64,000 nt of DNA from Rutidosis leptorrhynchoides (GCF_046630445.1 NC_092335.1:628277501-628341500); one strand, 5' to 3'. Numbered from the stretch's first letter, positions 24,673-33,873 are shown. The notes: generated by a model from the sequence alone, not told the origin. Made by a program: numbers and translations.

Positions 24673-25162
24673 ATTACTACTTTGTTACCCGGTAATAAAT
24701 GATATAAACATAAACATGATAATGAGTGTATGGAGTAATTAATATACTCCTAATATACTACACGAAACATTTGGTATAAACTCCTTTTAGCTACGGTATT
24801 AGAATTAGAAACGTTTTAATATATTATGTAATATTATATTTATCATTTTAAAATTTTAAATGTGTCTTCAATTTGATGTATAAGTATATAAATATAAATC
24901 ATTTTTAAGCAAATGCATGACAAAGCTTATCTATAAGTTCCATTAAATCTCTAAATTGATGATGTTATAAATAAACATTTTCTAAGCATAAAAATAATTC
25001 AAATATAAAAAGAAAAATTTTAAAACATTTTTTATATGATATCATTATTTTATATTAAAATAAAAAATAATATGAAATCTTTTAAAAAAGGAAATACTAA
25101 TCTCTCATAAATAAAAACTAATAAACTCTCATACATTATAATTTATTCTTCTGCTCATTTTA
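24673..25162. other. AT-rich intergenic sequence, no gene seen
   Basis: No ORF, RNA gene or repeat with clear ends is visible. Confidence 0.6.
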
Positions 25163-25167
25163 TTGTT

Positions 25168-26792
25168 TGTAACGACCCGTCAAAATCGCTATTGACGCGG
25201 CACGTTAATCATTGATTTCACAGTGAGGTTTTGACCTCTATATGATACATTTTGATAAAATATTGCATTCATTAAAATAAGTGACTTTCTAAACATAGAA
25301 AGTTATAAACATGTGGGCGAGTGCTTAGGTATAAGCAAAACCCCGAAATACATAAGTCTTTAATTTACAGGTTGACATCACAGTCCAATTATTTATTACA
25401 CAATGCAGTTTTATTTTGAATGCAATAAACTTTGTACAAAGCATGAGAGACTCCATGCAGGCAACAAGCACATCACAGCGGAAGCATTCTAAGGACCTGA
25501 GAATAAAACATGCTAAAAAGTCAACACGAATGTTGGTGAGTTATAGGTTTAATTGCTCGAGTCATAAACATATATAAAGATAGACCACAAGATTTCATCA
25601 GAAGTTTATCAATAGATTCTACGTAACAGAGCACCTTGGTAACTAAACTTAACGCTATAGTGATAATTACCCCATTCGTTTTAATACACGCAAACCAACG
25701 TGTCTTAAACTCAAATAACATACGTCCGTTAAAAGGCTAGCGCTCTAGCTCGGACGGGGATGTCAAGCCCTATGGATCCATATACAATTATTCGCGTCTA
25801 CCAGTCCATATCCTATGTACTGGCAGCTACTAGTTACCAAAGCTAAGGGATTTTCGGTTTAACTCAGTGTAGAATTTAGTATGTACTTGTGTCTTATTGC
25901 GTTTAAAATAAATTGCATGTATTCTCAGCCCAAAAATATTTAAAGTATTTAAAAAGGGAGACTATAACTCACGATTCAATATTGAGACTCAATATTGTAG
26001 GCAAATTGCGTAGACGTAATGATGGTAGACGAATGTATGGTTGGCCTTGGATTCAAGAACAATACCCCGAACAATACCCAATATTTTCTTATTTTAAAAC
26101 GGTTTGAAACCCGAATTAAAAATACCCTCGAATATACTTTATTATTATTAAACTTAAAATTAAAATTAATTAAAATTATAAATATAAATTTTAAGTACAG
26201 AATAAGAATGAAAAAAAATCGTCGAGCAAAACTGACCTTTTATAGTACTTTTCGATTTACTGTAGCTCATGCGATCGCATGAGTTTTCAGTGTTTTTGCC
26301 ATGCGATCGCATGGCCGCCTTTTCTGTTTTTGTTTGCTAGTTCGTCGACATCAAATAGTGTTTACTGTAGCAAATAGTGTTTTACTGTAACAAATAGTGT
26401 TTTACCGCAGCAAATATTGTTTTACTGTAGCAAATAGTGTTTCACTGTAGCAAATCACTGTAGCAAACTCGTTTTCACTGTAGCACTGTAGCAAAATACG
26501 GTTTCACTGTAGCAAATAGTGTTTTACTGTAGCAAATTGTGTTTTACTGTAGCAAAGTAATTTTTACTGTAGCAAATAGGGTTTTACTGTAGGAAAGTCG
26601 TTTTTACTTGTACATATATATATACATACATATAATTGTTCATGAATCGTCGAGAGTAATCAAAGGTAATTGTATATATGAAACAGTTCTAAAATTTTGA
26701 GACTCAATCTAACAGACTTTGTTTAGCGTGTTAAAATAATAAATCGTATAGAGAATTGGTTTAAATAAGTCAAAAATTTTAGGGTCATCACA
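25168..26792 (-). mobile_element. Solo LTR of the array retrotransposon family (1625 bp)
   Basis: On the plus strand it starts TGTAACGACCC and ends GGGTCATCACA. It is the reverse complement, with moderate divergence, of the LTRs at 31413-32991 and their copies. It is flanked by perfect 5-bp direct repeats TTGTT (25163-25167 and 26793-26797) and has no internal region, so it is a solo LTR produced by LTR-LTR recombination. It keeps the twin GCGATCGC palindromes (26265-26320), the TATA region and an expanded CTGTAGCAAA repeat tract. Confidence 0.96.
26340..26610 (-). repeat. CTACAGTAAA tandem motif tract in solo LTR
   Basis: About fifteen copies of TTTGCTACAGT(A/G)AAA at spacings mostly of 19-22 bp when read on the minus strand. 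The same motif occurs fewer times (about 9-11) in the array LTRs, so the tract expands and contracts. Confidence 0.9.
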
Positions 26793-26858
26793 TTGTTCAA
26801 CAACCATGTTTTTCTTCTTTACAGTCAATTTAATTCTACATTCTAGCCTTGCAAATAC

Positions 26859-27604
26859 GATTACTCGATCCAACCCGGTTTGTTGTTAACTTTTACATTC
26901 AATTTTGTTTGATTATATGTTATCAGTTTTTATGGAACCACGGTTTTGTTTGATTAATGGAACCCCACTTAATACACTCAAAGTTTTATTGATGTTTCTC
27001 TTTGTTGTGTTATCATGTGAGAGTTGAATATTCTTAATACACTCAACTTAATTATGATTACTCGATTCAACCAGGTTTGTTGTTGACTTTACATTCAATT
27101 TTGTTTGATTATATATTATCACTTTTTCTTTGATGGAACTACGAGTTTGTTTGATTGATGGAAGCACAGTTAATACATTCAAAGTTTTATTGATGTTTCT
27201 CTTAGACCATTTCTAACAGCCCGTCAGTCTACTTGGAAAAACTAACGGAAACTGACATTTTCTAACGTGGCGTTAGTTTCCGCCAGTTAGGGGCGTCAGT
27301 GGGACTGGTAACGCAAAAACAAAATTCGTCAGTTTCTGTTTTGGCCAATCAATTATTTTTTCTTTTTAATAAATACATATTTACTATTATTAATTTATTT
27401 TTTCATACCCCATTTTCAATCAGATTTTACCACATCACTCTACCCAATATTTAACACAAAAACTAACACAACGGTTAAACAATGTCAGAAACTGACATTG
27501 CCAAATCACAGTCATATTGCACTTTTTAGCCAAACTGCCCGTGATATCATCGCCACGGTTAGAAATGGTCTTAGATGTGTTATCATGTTAGAGTTGAATA
27601 TTCT
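26859..27604. repeat. Tandem duplication of about 180 bp, second copy split by a MITE
   Basis: Copy 1 (26859-27034) and copy 2 (27056-27204 plus 27574-27604) share GATTACTCGAT, TTTGTTGTT, TACATTCAATTTTGTTTGATTATAT, CAAAGTTTTATTGATGTTTCTCTT and GAGTTGAATATTCT blocks in the same order. The interruption in copy 2 is the MITE at 27205-27570. Confidence 0.85.
27205..27570. mobile_element. PIF/Harbinger (Tourist-like) MITE, 366 bp
   Basis: TIRs GACCATTTCTAAC and GTTAGAAATGGTC bound a non-coding element with internal sub-terminal repeats (CAGTTTC / GAAACTGACATT). It is flanked by TTA on both sides (27202-27204, 27571-27573), the PIF/Harbinger-type target duplication. The neighbouring duplicate (TGTTTCTCTTTGTTGTGTTATC near 26993) preserves the uninterrupted site. 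Confidence 0.88.
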
Positions 27605-28149
27605 AAATTTATAACTTAGTTTTATGAAGAAACTCTAAGTGTATTAATATAGAGCTTAGTATGTTCTTAAACTTGAGTGTAGTAATATGATATCTATCTA
27701 TGCATCTTTGTTTATTATTCTGCAATTGATGGCATATATGCTACCGGTTAAAGAAATATCCATTTGTAGTACATAGATACACTTTCATGATAATAATTCA
27801 ACTTGCGGTGTGGTGACATATTTTCTTAGAATGTAGGTTACAACAATACAACATTCATGATGGATATGTACCTATTGTAGTGATGTTGATGAGTTTAGAT
27901 TATTGTTTTTCAACTAACTCGTGAAATCACGGGTCATTCGAGTAGTAAAATAATAAATTGTAACTTTTTAATAGCTTTATAAATAATACAGTATTATTTT
28001 TAATAATTGCTAGTATTATTAGAGGTACACCTTCACATACGAAAATTTTGGTAAACGGACAAATAACTTCATCTTATTTTTCACTAAGTTTTTAAAAGGG
28101 TTCGATTACCGGCACTCTCTTTGTTAAATGCTGGAACGCACGCCACCAT
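27605..28149. other. AT-rich intergenic sequence, no gene seen
   Basis: Contains a short hairpin CGTGAAATCACG near 27917 but no further signals of a gene or element. Confidence 0.55.
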
Positions 28150-28480
28150 TCCGTTTTTTTAAAGCCGCAAGATTTTATTATTGAATATTTACAAGATACA
28201 TTATATGCCATACTTGAGATATTATAGATTATAGATTACAAAATGAAACCTGCATAAAAGGTAGCTACGGGTAAGGAGCTAATACAAAACGAAACTTGTT
28301 GCCACCTATTTTCCTATCTGTCCATGATCATCGAGAGCGTTTGGTGATGTAATCCATCTTCTCCAATCAAATTTACGGATTTTCGAACGGTTAGCAATCC
28401 AATCATAGCTCCACTCATAGCTAATTGTTTGAATTTCTTGAAGTGCTATTAGATCCGTCTAAAACAAGTTACGAAAAAAA
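28150..28480 (-). pseudogene. LINE ORF2 C-terminal remnant with 3' tail
   Basis: On the minus strand about 28470-28320 reads fragments such as YEWSYDWIANRSKIRKFDW, resembling the extreme C-terminus of plant LINE reverse transcriptases. It is followed by a 3' UTR to the T-run at 28155. It has stops and no upstream RT, so it is a dead 5'-truncated copy. Confidence 0.55.
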
Positions 28481-28614
28481 TTTGTTGTTCCTATTTTGCC
28501 AAATTTTGTAGGCACTCACCAGTCACCACCACTCCCCTTTTGACATGACGTACGTTTTGTATTTTCTTTTTTCTATTCAATTATAATTGTTTTTTCACTC
28601 TGCATAATTATATA

Positions 28615-28868
28615 CTCCATCCGTCCCACCAGAAGTGTTCACTTTGACTTTTTTCAGTCTTCCTTATTCAACTTTGACTTTAGTTATTTTTGTTGGTGTT
28701 ATATAATATTTGATGAAAATTATATCAATGAAAACACAATTAAAACTCAATCAATTCATATAAATTTCATCAAATATTATATAACACGAACGTAAATATT
28801 TATAGTCAAAGTTGACAAATAAAAACTGTCAAAAGTCAAAGTGGACACTTCTGGTGGGACGGAGGTAG
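28615..28868. mobile_element. Stowaway-type MITE (254 bp)
   Basis: TIRs CTCCATCCGTCCCACCAGAAG and, inverted, CTTCTGGTGGGACGGAGGTAG match the widespread plant Stowaway (Tc1/mariner) consensus CTCCNTCCGTCCC. The element is flanked by TA dinucleotides (28613-28614, 28869-28870). The interior forms a long AT-rich hairpin (ATATAATATTTGATGAAA and its complement). Confidence 0.93.
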
Positions 28869-28870
28869 TA

Positions 28871-28896
28871 CTAGTTAAAGACCCGCGACTTCGCGG
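28871..28896 (-). mobile_element. Helitron-like 3' terminus
   Basis: On the minus strand the perfect hairpin CCGCGAAGTCGCGG is followed by 8 bases and CTAG, and the next base is T. This is the canonical Helitron 3' end inserted between A and T. The element would extend rightwards from 28871. I could not locate its 5' TC end or any Rep/helicase coding, so it is a non-autonomous element or a remnant. Confidence 0.5.
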
Positions 28897-29289
28897 ATTT
28901 TATTTATGAAATTAATTATATATAAGAACAATCCTAATAAATGTTTGAAGATTCATATGCTGCATATGAAATAAGTTAAATGTATGTTGAGATAAAAACA
29001 TAATGTTGATGAAACATAAATATCTAATAAGAATATAAAAAACTGCAAAAAAGAAATAAACATTATGTATATAGGTATGGATTTCCATTGACGGTTAAAG
29101 GGAATTATTCATTTTTCATAGTTGTGAAGTGCAAGATGCCAATGATCTTTGTATTATTTGTTTTAATTATATAATATGATACACAATGTACTTTCCACAT
29201 ATAAGAAAGAAAATCACAAAATGATGAGCAAATATAAAAATTAAAAATTTGTAGAGCAATAATAAATTTTGGCCAGGAATCATACTATT
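28897..29289. other. AT-rich sequence left of the tandem array, no gene seen
   Basis: Possibly the interior of the Helitron-like element. It ends at the left boundary of the array, where ATACTATT precedes AGCTTATTTAC. Confidence 0.5.
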
Positions 29290-29937
29290 AGCTTATTTAC
29301 ATTCTCCTGATCAACTACGAAAATTATACAATTAGCTTAGTTATTAGATATTCATAAGGTAAATATTAAGGAAAAAATACAATAAACACACTTAATGTTG
29401 TTAATGAAAAAACCAGATAGAACCTAAAGCATGTTCACATTATAAACAACCAACCTTAATACGAAATACATACAAGTTAGGTTCATTCCTCATATCATCA
29501 CAAAGATGCACACAAAACATCACAAGTTTCATACCCCATTTTTTTGCCAATTACATATGTAATTATTCCAATATTAAGAGGTGCAATCATTGCAGCAACT
29601 TGTGTCTTTCAAATCAAAAAGGGAACACTTGAATACTTTTAAAAATCCATATAACTAATAATGATATGAACAGAAAATTTACTTTCCTCTACCCCGTACA
29701 TGATCACTTTCTCCTTGATAACTCCCCTGTATATATAACACTTATTCATAATATACATAACAAAATATATTATATTGAAAATAACAACAAAATAACTTTG
29801 ATCTTACACTACGGGAGTGTAAAGTGATTGAATTGATTCAAAGCTATTGAGACAAAGATTATTAATTGACCAATAGATATTTTTTAAACGAAATGCCAAA
29901 CTTGTAGCCAAGTTTCAAATGTTACTACAAATGTACC

Positions 29938-30420
29938 TTTTTTATTATTATTATTTTTGACTAAAATAACGCTAATATTAAACCAAGCCTTTTCATAATC
30001 GATGAAAAAGACTAACAATATATAACCGATCCATACTCAAATCAAGGCTCAGAAATAGTAAACAAACCTAAAGCAAACAAAGAAGCTAACCTAACTAAAT
30101 ACGAACCTTGAAAAACCGGCAACCACAAAAAAATCGAGCACGAGAAAAATCATCCAACCACATACAACCCAAAATCTAAAATACACCAAAATCTAAGAAC
30201 ATAGAACCGAACCAAGCCGCAAAAAATTACCCGTCTACCGCTACTTTACCTTTACATTTCCGAGTCTCTAAAATTGGTTTAACCACCACGCAATCAATCT
30301 TCAAACGATTAAACTTCTTGCCCCATCGATTCTCAATTGCATAAGAAGATACCTTTGATGCCCCGATACCAATTCTCACAACCGGTACCGGGGTAGGAAA
30401 CTATTCATCCTATCTGAAGC
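29938..30420 (-). mobile_element. LINE 3' end, minus strand (unit 1)
   Basis: Read on the minus strand it ends TTAGCGTTATTTTAGTCAAAAATAATAAT. It shares GGCTC(A/G)GATTT-, TTAGTCTTTTTCATC- and GATGAAAAG-type landmarks with the plus-strand LINE end at 30640-30983. No coding part is kept. The same segment recurs in all array units. Confidence 0.55.
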
Positions 30421-30639
30421 TACAAATGCACCTAATGCACAATGTCATCTATCATTCAATGCTAAAAGCCTAGAGAACAACTCTCTAAAGGATCATAGTT
30501 AATTTGTATCTTTTTTATGCTTTAGTCTAACTATATTGGTATGTGTATAATCCAAATAAAAATTATCAACATGAAGTAGAACAATATTAAACAAAATAGT
30601 GGTTTGAACATTTAGGTTGATATAACGTGACAATTTGAG

Positions 30640-30983
30640 ATTGAAAACCGGAGAGGTAAGATTTTTAACCGTTTGAAGGTAGATGGAGTGGTCGTTAAAC
30701 CGATTATCAAAACTCGGAAAGGTAAAGTGGTTAGACGGTAAGTTTAAGCGTTTATTGGTATTTTTGTGTTATTTATCATTTTTAGTTATTATTGTTTTTG
30801 AGTATCGGTTTCTAAAAGTTTTTTGCTCAAGGCTCGGATTTTGTTAGCTTGTTAGGATTTGTTTACCGCTTTCGAGCCTTGTAGCGGTTAACCGGACTTT
30901 GTATCTTCGTTCGTCTTTTTCATCTTCTGATGAAAAGACTAAGTTTCTATGTTATCGTTATTTTTGCAAAAAAAAAAAAAAAA
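30640..30983 (+). mobile_element. LINE 3' end with poly(A), plus strand (unit 1)
   Basis: Contains AAACCGATTATCAAAACTCGG and a GCTCGGATTTTGTTAGCTTG tract, a CATCTTCTGATGAAAAGAC hairpin and TTATCGTTATTTTTGC followed by about 16 A. The A-run varies among units (about 16 in units 1-2, 18 in unit 3, 30 in unit 4, 21 in unit 5). It is in inverted arrangement with the minus-strand LINE end 220 bp to the left. Confidence 0.7.
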
Positions 30984-31844
30984 GTAATATCCAATGCGAG
31001 TGGTAAACTGGTAATTGTTTAGGATAATTTGTGAACCCTCCGGATTCAAACCGTGATGTATAAGATAACGTATAACGTAAACATTCATAAGTAAAAATAG
31101 CAATGAGTCTCTAACTACCTCACTGTGAGAAATGATGCAGTAAGGCATCATTATCAATCCGCCAAACCTCTATACATGAATGATTTTAAAAAAACTCCTA
31201 ACTGTACAGCCTTAAGCACTTTGAAAAGAACACCCTGTATAAGAGATAGAATAGCAGTTTTAAAGACTCTTATAAAGATATTATATTATATAAATTTAAA
31301 AAAAACAATGTCATTTAATATATCATTTTGAAACATCATATAGCAAAAATACATATGAACTTTTAACTCTACAATGAGGATAAAACATAACATGTTCATC
31401 CGTAAAGGATGATGTGATGACCCGGAAAATTTCGACTTATTTAAACCAATTCTCTATACGATTTATTATTTTGACACGTTAAATAAAGTCTGTTAGATTG
31501 AGTCTCAAAAATTTTAGAACTGTTTCATATATACAATTACCGTTGACTACTCTCGACGATTCATGAACAATTATATGTATGTATATATATATGTACAAGT
31601 AAAAACGACTTTCCTACAGTAAAATACTATTTGCTACAGTAAAATACTATTTGCTACAGTGAAACCGTATTTTGCTACAGTGCTACAGTGAAAACGACTT
31701 TGCTACAGTGCTTTGCTACAGTAAAACAATATTTGCTACAGTAAACACTATTTGCTACAGCAAACACTATTGCTACAGTAACACTATTTGCTACAGTAAA
31801 TACTATTTGATGTCGACGAACTAGCAAACAAAACGGGAAAGGCG

Positions 31845-31894
31845 GCCATGCGATCGCATGGCAAAAACACTGAAAACTCATGCGATCGCATGAG
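31845..31894. promoter_or_regulatory. Twin 18-bp palindromes upstream of the LTR TATA box
   Basis: GCCATGCGATCGCATGGC (31845-31862) and CTCATGCGATCGCATGAG (31877-31894) are perfect palindromes sharing the 14-bp core CATGCGATCGCATG, 14 bp apart and about 22 bp before the TATA. Both are kept in the solo LTR and in the LTRs of units 2, 3 and 5. Symmetric sites next to a core promoter suggest a dimeric DNA-binding protein; this is inference. Confidence 0.7.
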
Positions 31895-31914
31895 CTACAG
31901 TAAATCGTAAAGTA

Positions 31915-31923
31915 CTATAAATA
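31915..31923 (+). promoter_or_regulatory. LTR TATA box (unit 1)
   Basis: CTATAAATAC matches the plant TATA consensus. Transcription would start near 31945-31950, defining the U3/R boundary. The solo LTR has CTATAAAAGG at the equivalent place. Confidence 0.7.
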
Positions 31924-32659
31924 CACAGTTTGTTCGACGATAATTTTTCACACATAAATCTCTCAATATTAATATTTATATTATAATTATAATTTTAAAT
32001 TTAAGTTTAATAATAATAAGATATATACGAGGGTGTTTTTAATTCGGGTTTCAAACCGCTTTAAGCTAAGGAAATATTGGGTATTGTTCGGGGTATTGTT
32101 CTTGAATCCAAGGCCAATCATACGATCGTCTACCATCATTACGTCTACGAAATTTGCCTACAATATTGAGTCTCAATATTGAACTGTGAGTTTATAGTCT
32201 CCCTTTTTAAATACTTTAAATATTTTTGGGCTGAGAATACATGCAATTTATTTTAAACGCAATAAGACACAAGTACATACTAAATTCTACACTGAGTTAA
32301 ACCGAAAATCCCTTAGCTTTGGTAACTAGTAGCTGCCAGTACATAGGATATGGACTGGTGGGCGCGAATAATTGTATATGGATCCATAGGGCTTGACATC
32401 CCCGTCCGAGCTAGAGCGCTAGCCTTTTAACGGACGTATGTTATTTGAGTTTAAGACACGTTGGTTTGCGCATATTAAAACGAATGGGGTAATTATCACT
32501 ATAGCGTTAAGTTTAGTTACCAGGGTGCTCTGTTACGTAGAATCTATTGATAAACTTTTGATGAAACCTTGTGGTCTATCTTTATATATGTTTATGACTC
32601 GGGCAATTAAACCTATAACTCACCAACATTCGTGTTGACTTTTTAGCATGTTTTATTCT

Positions 32660-32664
32660 CAGGT
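32660..32664 (+). promoter_or_regulatory. Putative 5' splice site in R/U5 (unit 1)
   Basis: TCTCAG|GTCC lies in the LTR block conserved among three LTR families; LTR C has TCTCAG|GTAC (1330-1339) and LTR B CTCAG|GTGA on the minus strand (7703-7695). Together with the acceptor at 33186 it would define an intron of about 524 nt removing the PBS from a sub-genomic RNA. No RNA evidence is available here. Confidence 0.4.
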
Positions 32665-32993
32665 CCTTAGAATGCTTCCGCTGTGATGTGCTTGTTGCCT
32701 GCATGGAGTCTCTCATACTTTGTACAAAGTTTATTGCATTCAAAATAAAACTGCGTTGTGTAATAAATAATTGGACTGTGATGTCAACCTGTAAATTAAA
32801 GACTTACGTATTTTGGGGTTTTGCTAATACCTAAGCACTCGCCCACATGTTTATAACTTTCTATGTTTAGAAAGTCACTTATTTTAATGAATGCAATATT
32901 TTATCAAAACGTATCATATAGAGGTCAAAACCTCACTGTGGAATCAATGATTAACGTGCCGCGTCAATAGCGATTTTGACGGGTCGTTACAGT

Positions 32994-33008
32994 TGGTATC
33001 CGAGCTTG
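32994..33008 (+). other. Primer binding site (unit 1)
   Basis: TGGTATCCGAGCTTGAG follows the LTR after two bases (GT). It is complementary to initiator-Met tRNA apart from one change (ATCC for ATCA). The same change is in units 2 and 3. Confidence 0.88.
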
Positions 33009-33154
33009 AGGTCATAGGGAACCAGAAATTACATTAGTGTGTTTAACTGGTAATTGTTAGGATGCATTAGTGAGTCTGGACTATGACCATATCTGTTGTT
33101 ACTGATTTTTGCTTATTATTTGGTCAAAAACATTATATGTGATATATTTATATG

Positions 33155-33186
33155 CTAACGTAATTGTTGTTTCAATTATGTGATAG
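33155..33186 (+). promoter_or_regulatory. Putative branch point and 3' splice site before ORF0 (unit 1)
   Basis: TGCTAAC (branch A at 33158) lies 28 nt before AG at 33185-33186, with a T-rich stretch between, and the ATG of ORF0 follows immediately. Element B has the same layout with a stronger pyrimidine tract (TTTCTTTCCTTTCTTTTAG) before its leader ORF. This is a prediction only. Confidence 0.45.
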
Positions 33187-33873
33187 ATGACTTCCTCTAA
33201 TCCTATCATTTTGTACGACTCGGAATCGGACACTGAATCTATTCTATCCACAACTGAAAAGGGCGTTCCAATACCTATTAAAAAAGAAATTGTGTTAGCC
33301 GGGGAATCTCAACTCCCGGTAAACCCAGAGGAGGTTCCAGCTCCACCCAGTTTTAGTTTTCCGGAGCCACAGTATCGTTGGCATGGACCCATGATCCCTG
33401 GAGTAAACGAGGATCGTCCATTTCTAAACAAATATGGACATTGGTCCAGATATACCGCCGACGGGCGGGTTGTGCCGATTACGCCTGGCAGATTTCGGTT
33501 CATGACCACCGGTACATATTCTTGCAGTTCGTCATCATATTCTCCTGCACATGACTCAGGCAGTTCGTCATCAGACGAGATCAGTAAGGAGGAGGATTTC
33601 ACTAATGAAATAAAAGAGATCACTAAGGAGAAATTCCAACTTGCTATAGATAATAAAAACAACCACAATAATAAAATGTCCTTAATTATTAAAAAAGAAC
33701 AGGACCATTCGATCCGTAACCACCCTTATTGTATTAAACCCACTGAGGCAACAGGTACCTCAAAACCCCAACTAAAAATAAAATACACTGCCAGAATGTC
33801 TGTCGGACCATGTGCACACAAACAATTGGCAGAGAGAACCAAATGGGAAGAAGTTTCTGATAGTTCTGAATAA
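33187..33873 (+). CDS. ORF0, leader protein of the array retrotransposon (unit 1, 228 aa)
   Basis: An open frame of 228 codons starting 193 bp after the PBS and ending 449 bp before gag-pol. I recognise no known domain. The N-terminus MTSSNPIILYDSESD aligns residue for residue with that of the element B leader ORF (M1, S3, N5, I7, I8, D11, S12, E13 identical) and resembles a SUMO-interacting motif: a short Ile/Leu patch followed by Asp/Ser/Glu. A Pro-rich stretch (about residues 45-65), a Ser/Asp-rich stretch (about 115-140) and a Lys-rich C-terminal part follow, ending VSDSSE. It would need its own translation route (spliced RNA, leaky scanning or reinitiation) because it is separate from gag. 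The near-identical copy in unit 2 supports a maintained frame, though the copies are too young to prove selection. Confidence 0.7.
   Translation: MTSSNPIILYDSESDTESILSTTEKGVPIPIKKEIVLAGESQLPVNPEEVPAPPSFSFPEPQYRWHGPMIPGVNEDRPFLNKYGHWSRYTADGRVVPITPGRFRFMTTGTYSCSSSSYSPAHDSGSSSSDEISKEEDFTNEIKEITKEKFQLAIDNKNNHNNKMSLIIKKEQDHSIRNHPYCIKPTEATGTSKPQLKIKYTARMSVGPCAHKQLAERTKWEEVSDSSE

Larger units (their letters stand above)
29290..31412 (+). repeat. Unit 1 host-flank segment (with LINE 3' ends)
   Basis: This is ancestral locus sequence upstream of the retrotransposon, now amplified with it. It contains two LINE 3' ends pointing away from each other (29938-30420 minus, 30640-30983 plus) and a unique-looking stretch 30990-31412. 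Short ORFs (30939-31157 minus, 31125-31331 plus) recur in every unit only because the DNA does; no domain is visible. Confidence 0.9.
31413..32991 (+). mobile_element. Unit 1 complete 5' LTR (1579 bp)
   Basis: Starts TGTGATGACCCGG and ends GGGTCGTTACA, directly before the PBS. U3 contains the CTACAGTAAA motif tract (31613-31800), two 18-bp palindromes and a TATA box. The likely R/U5 part (32430-32991) carries the block shared with LTRs B and C. A 66-codon ORF (32438-32638) is open here, in the other array LTRs and in the solo LTR, but has no recognised domain and probably persists because the copies are young. Confidence 0.96.

Noticed and set aside
26340..26610. Regularly spaced repeats resembling a CRISPR array
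   Set aside because: Short degenerate motifs in a plant LTR, no unique spacers of constant length and no cas genes.
27905..27945. Second Helitron-like hairpin (CGTGAAATCACG)
   Set aside because: No CTRR terminus at the right distance on either strand.
30939..31331. Small ORFs (72 and 68 codons) repeated in every array unit
   Set aside because: They overlap LINE tail and unassigned flank, have no domain, and recur only because the flank is duplicated.
31847..31892. GCGATCGC octamers identical to the cyanobacterial HIP1 palindrome
   Set aside because: They occur only as part of the two LTR palindromes in clearly plant DNA, so there is no sign of cyanobacterial origin.
32438..32638. 66-codon ORF open in all array LTRs and in the solo LTR
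   Set aside because: No domain, it overlaps the conserved R/U5 block, and the copies are young. Openness is explained by recency and RNA-level constraint.
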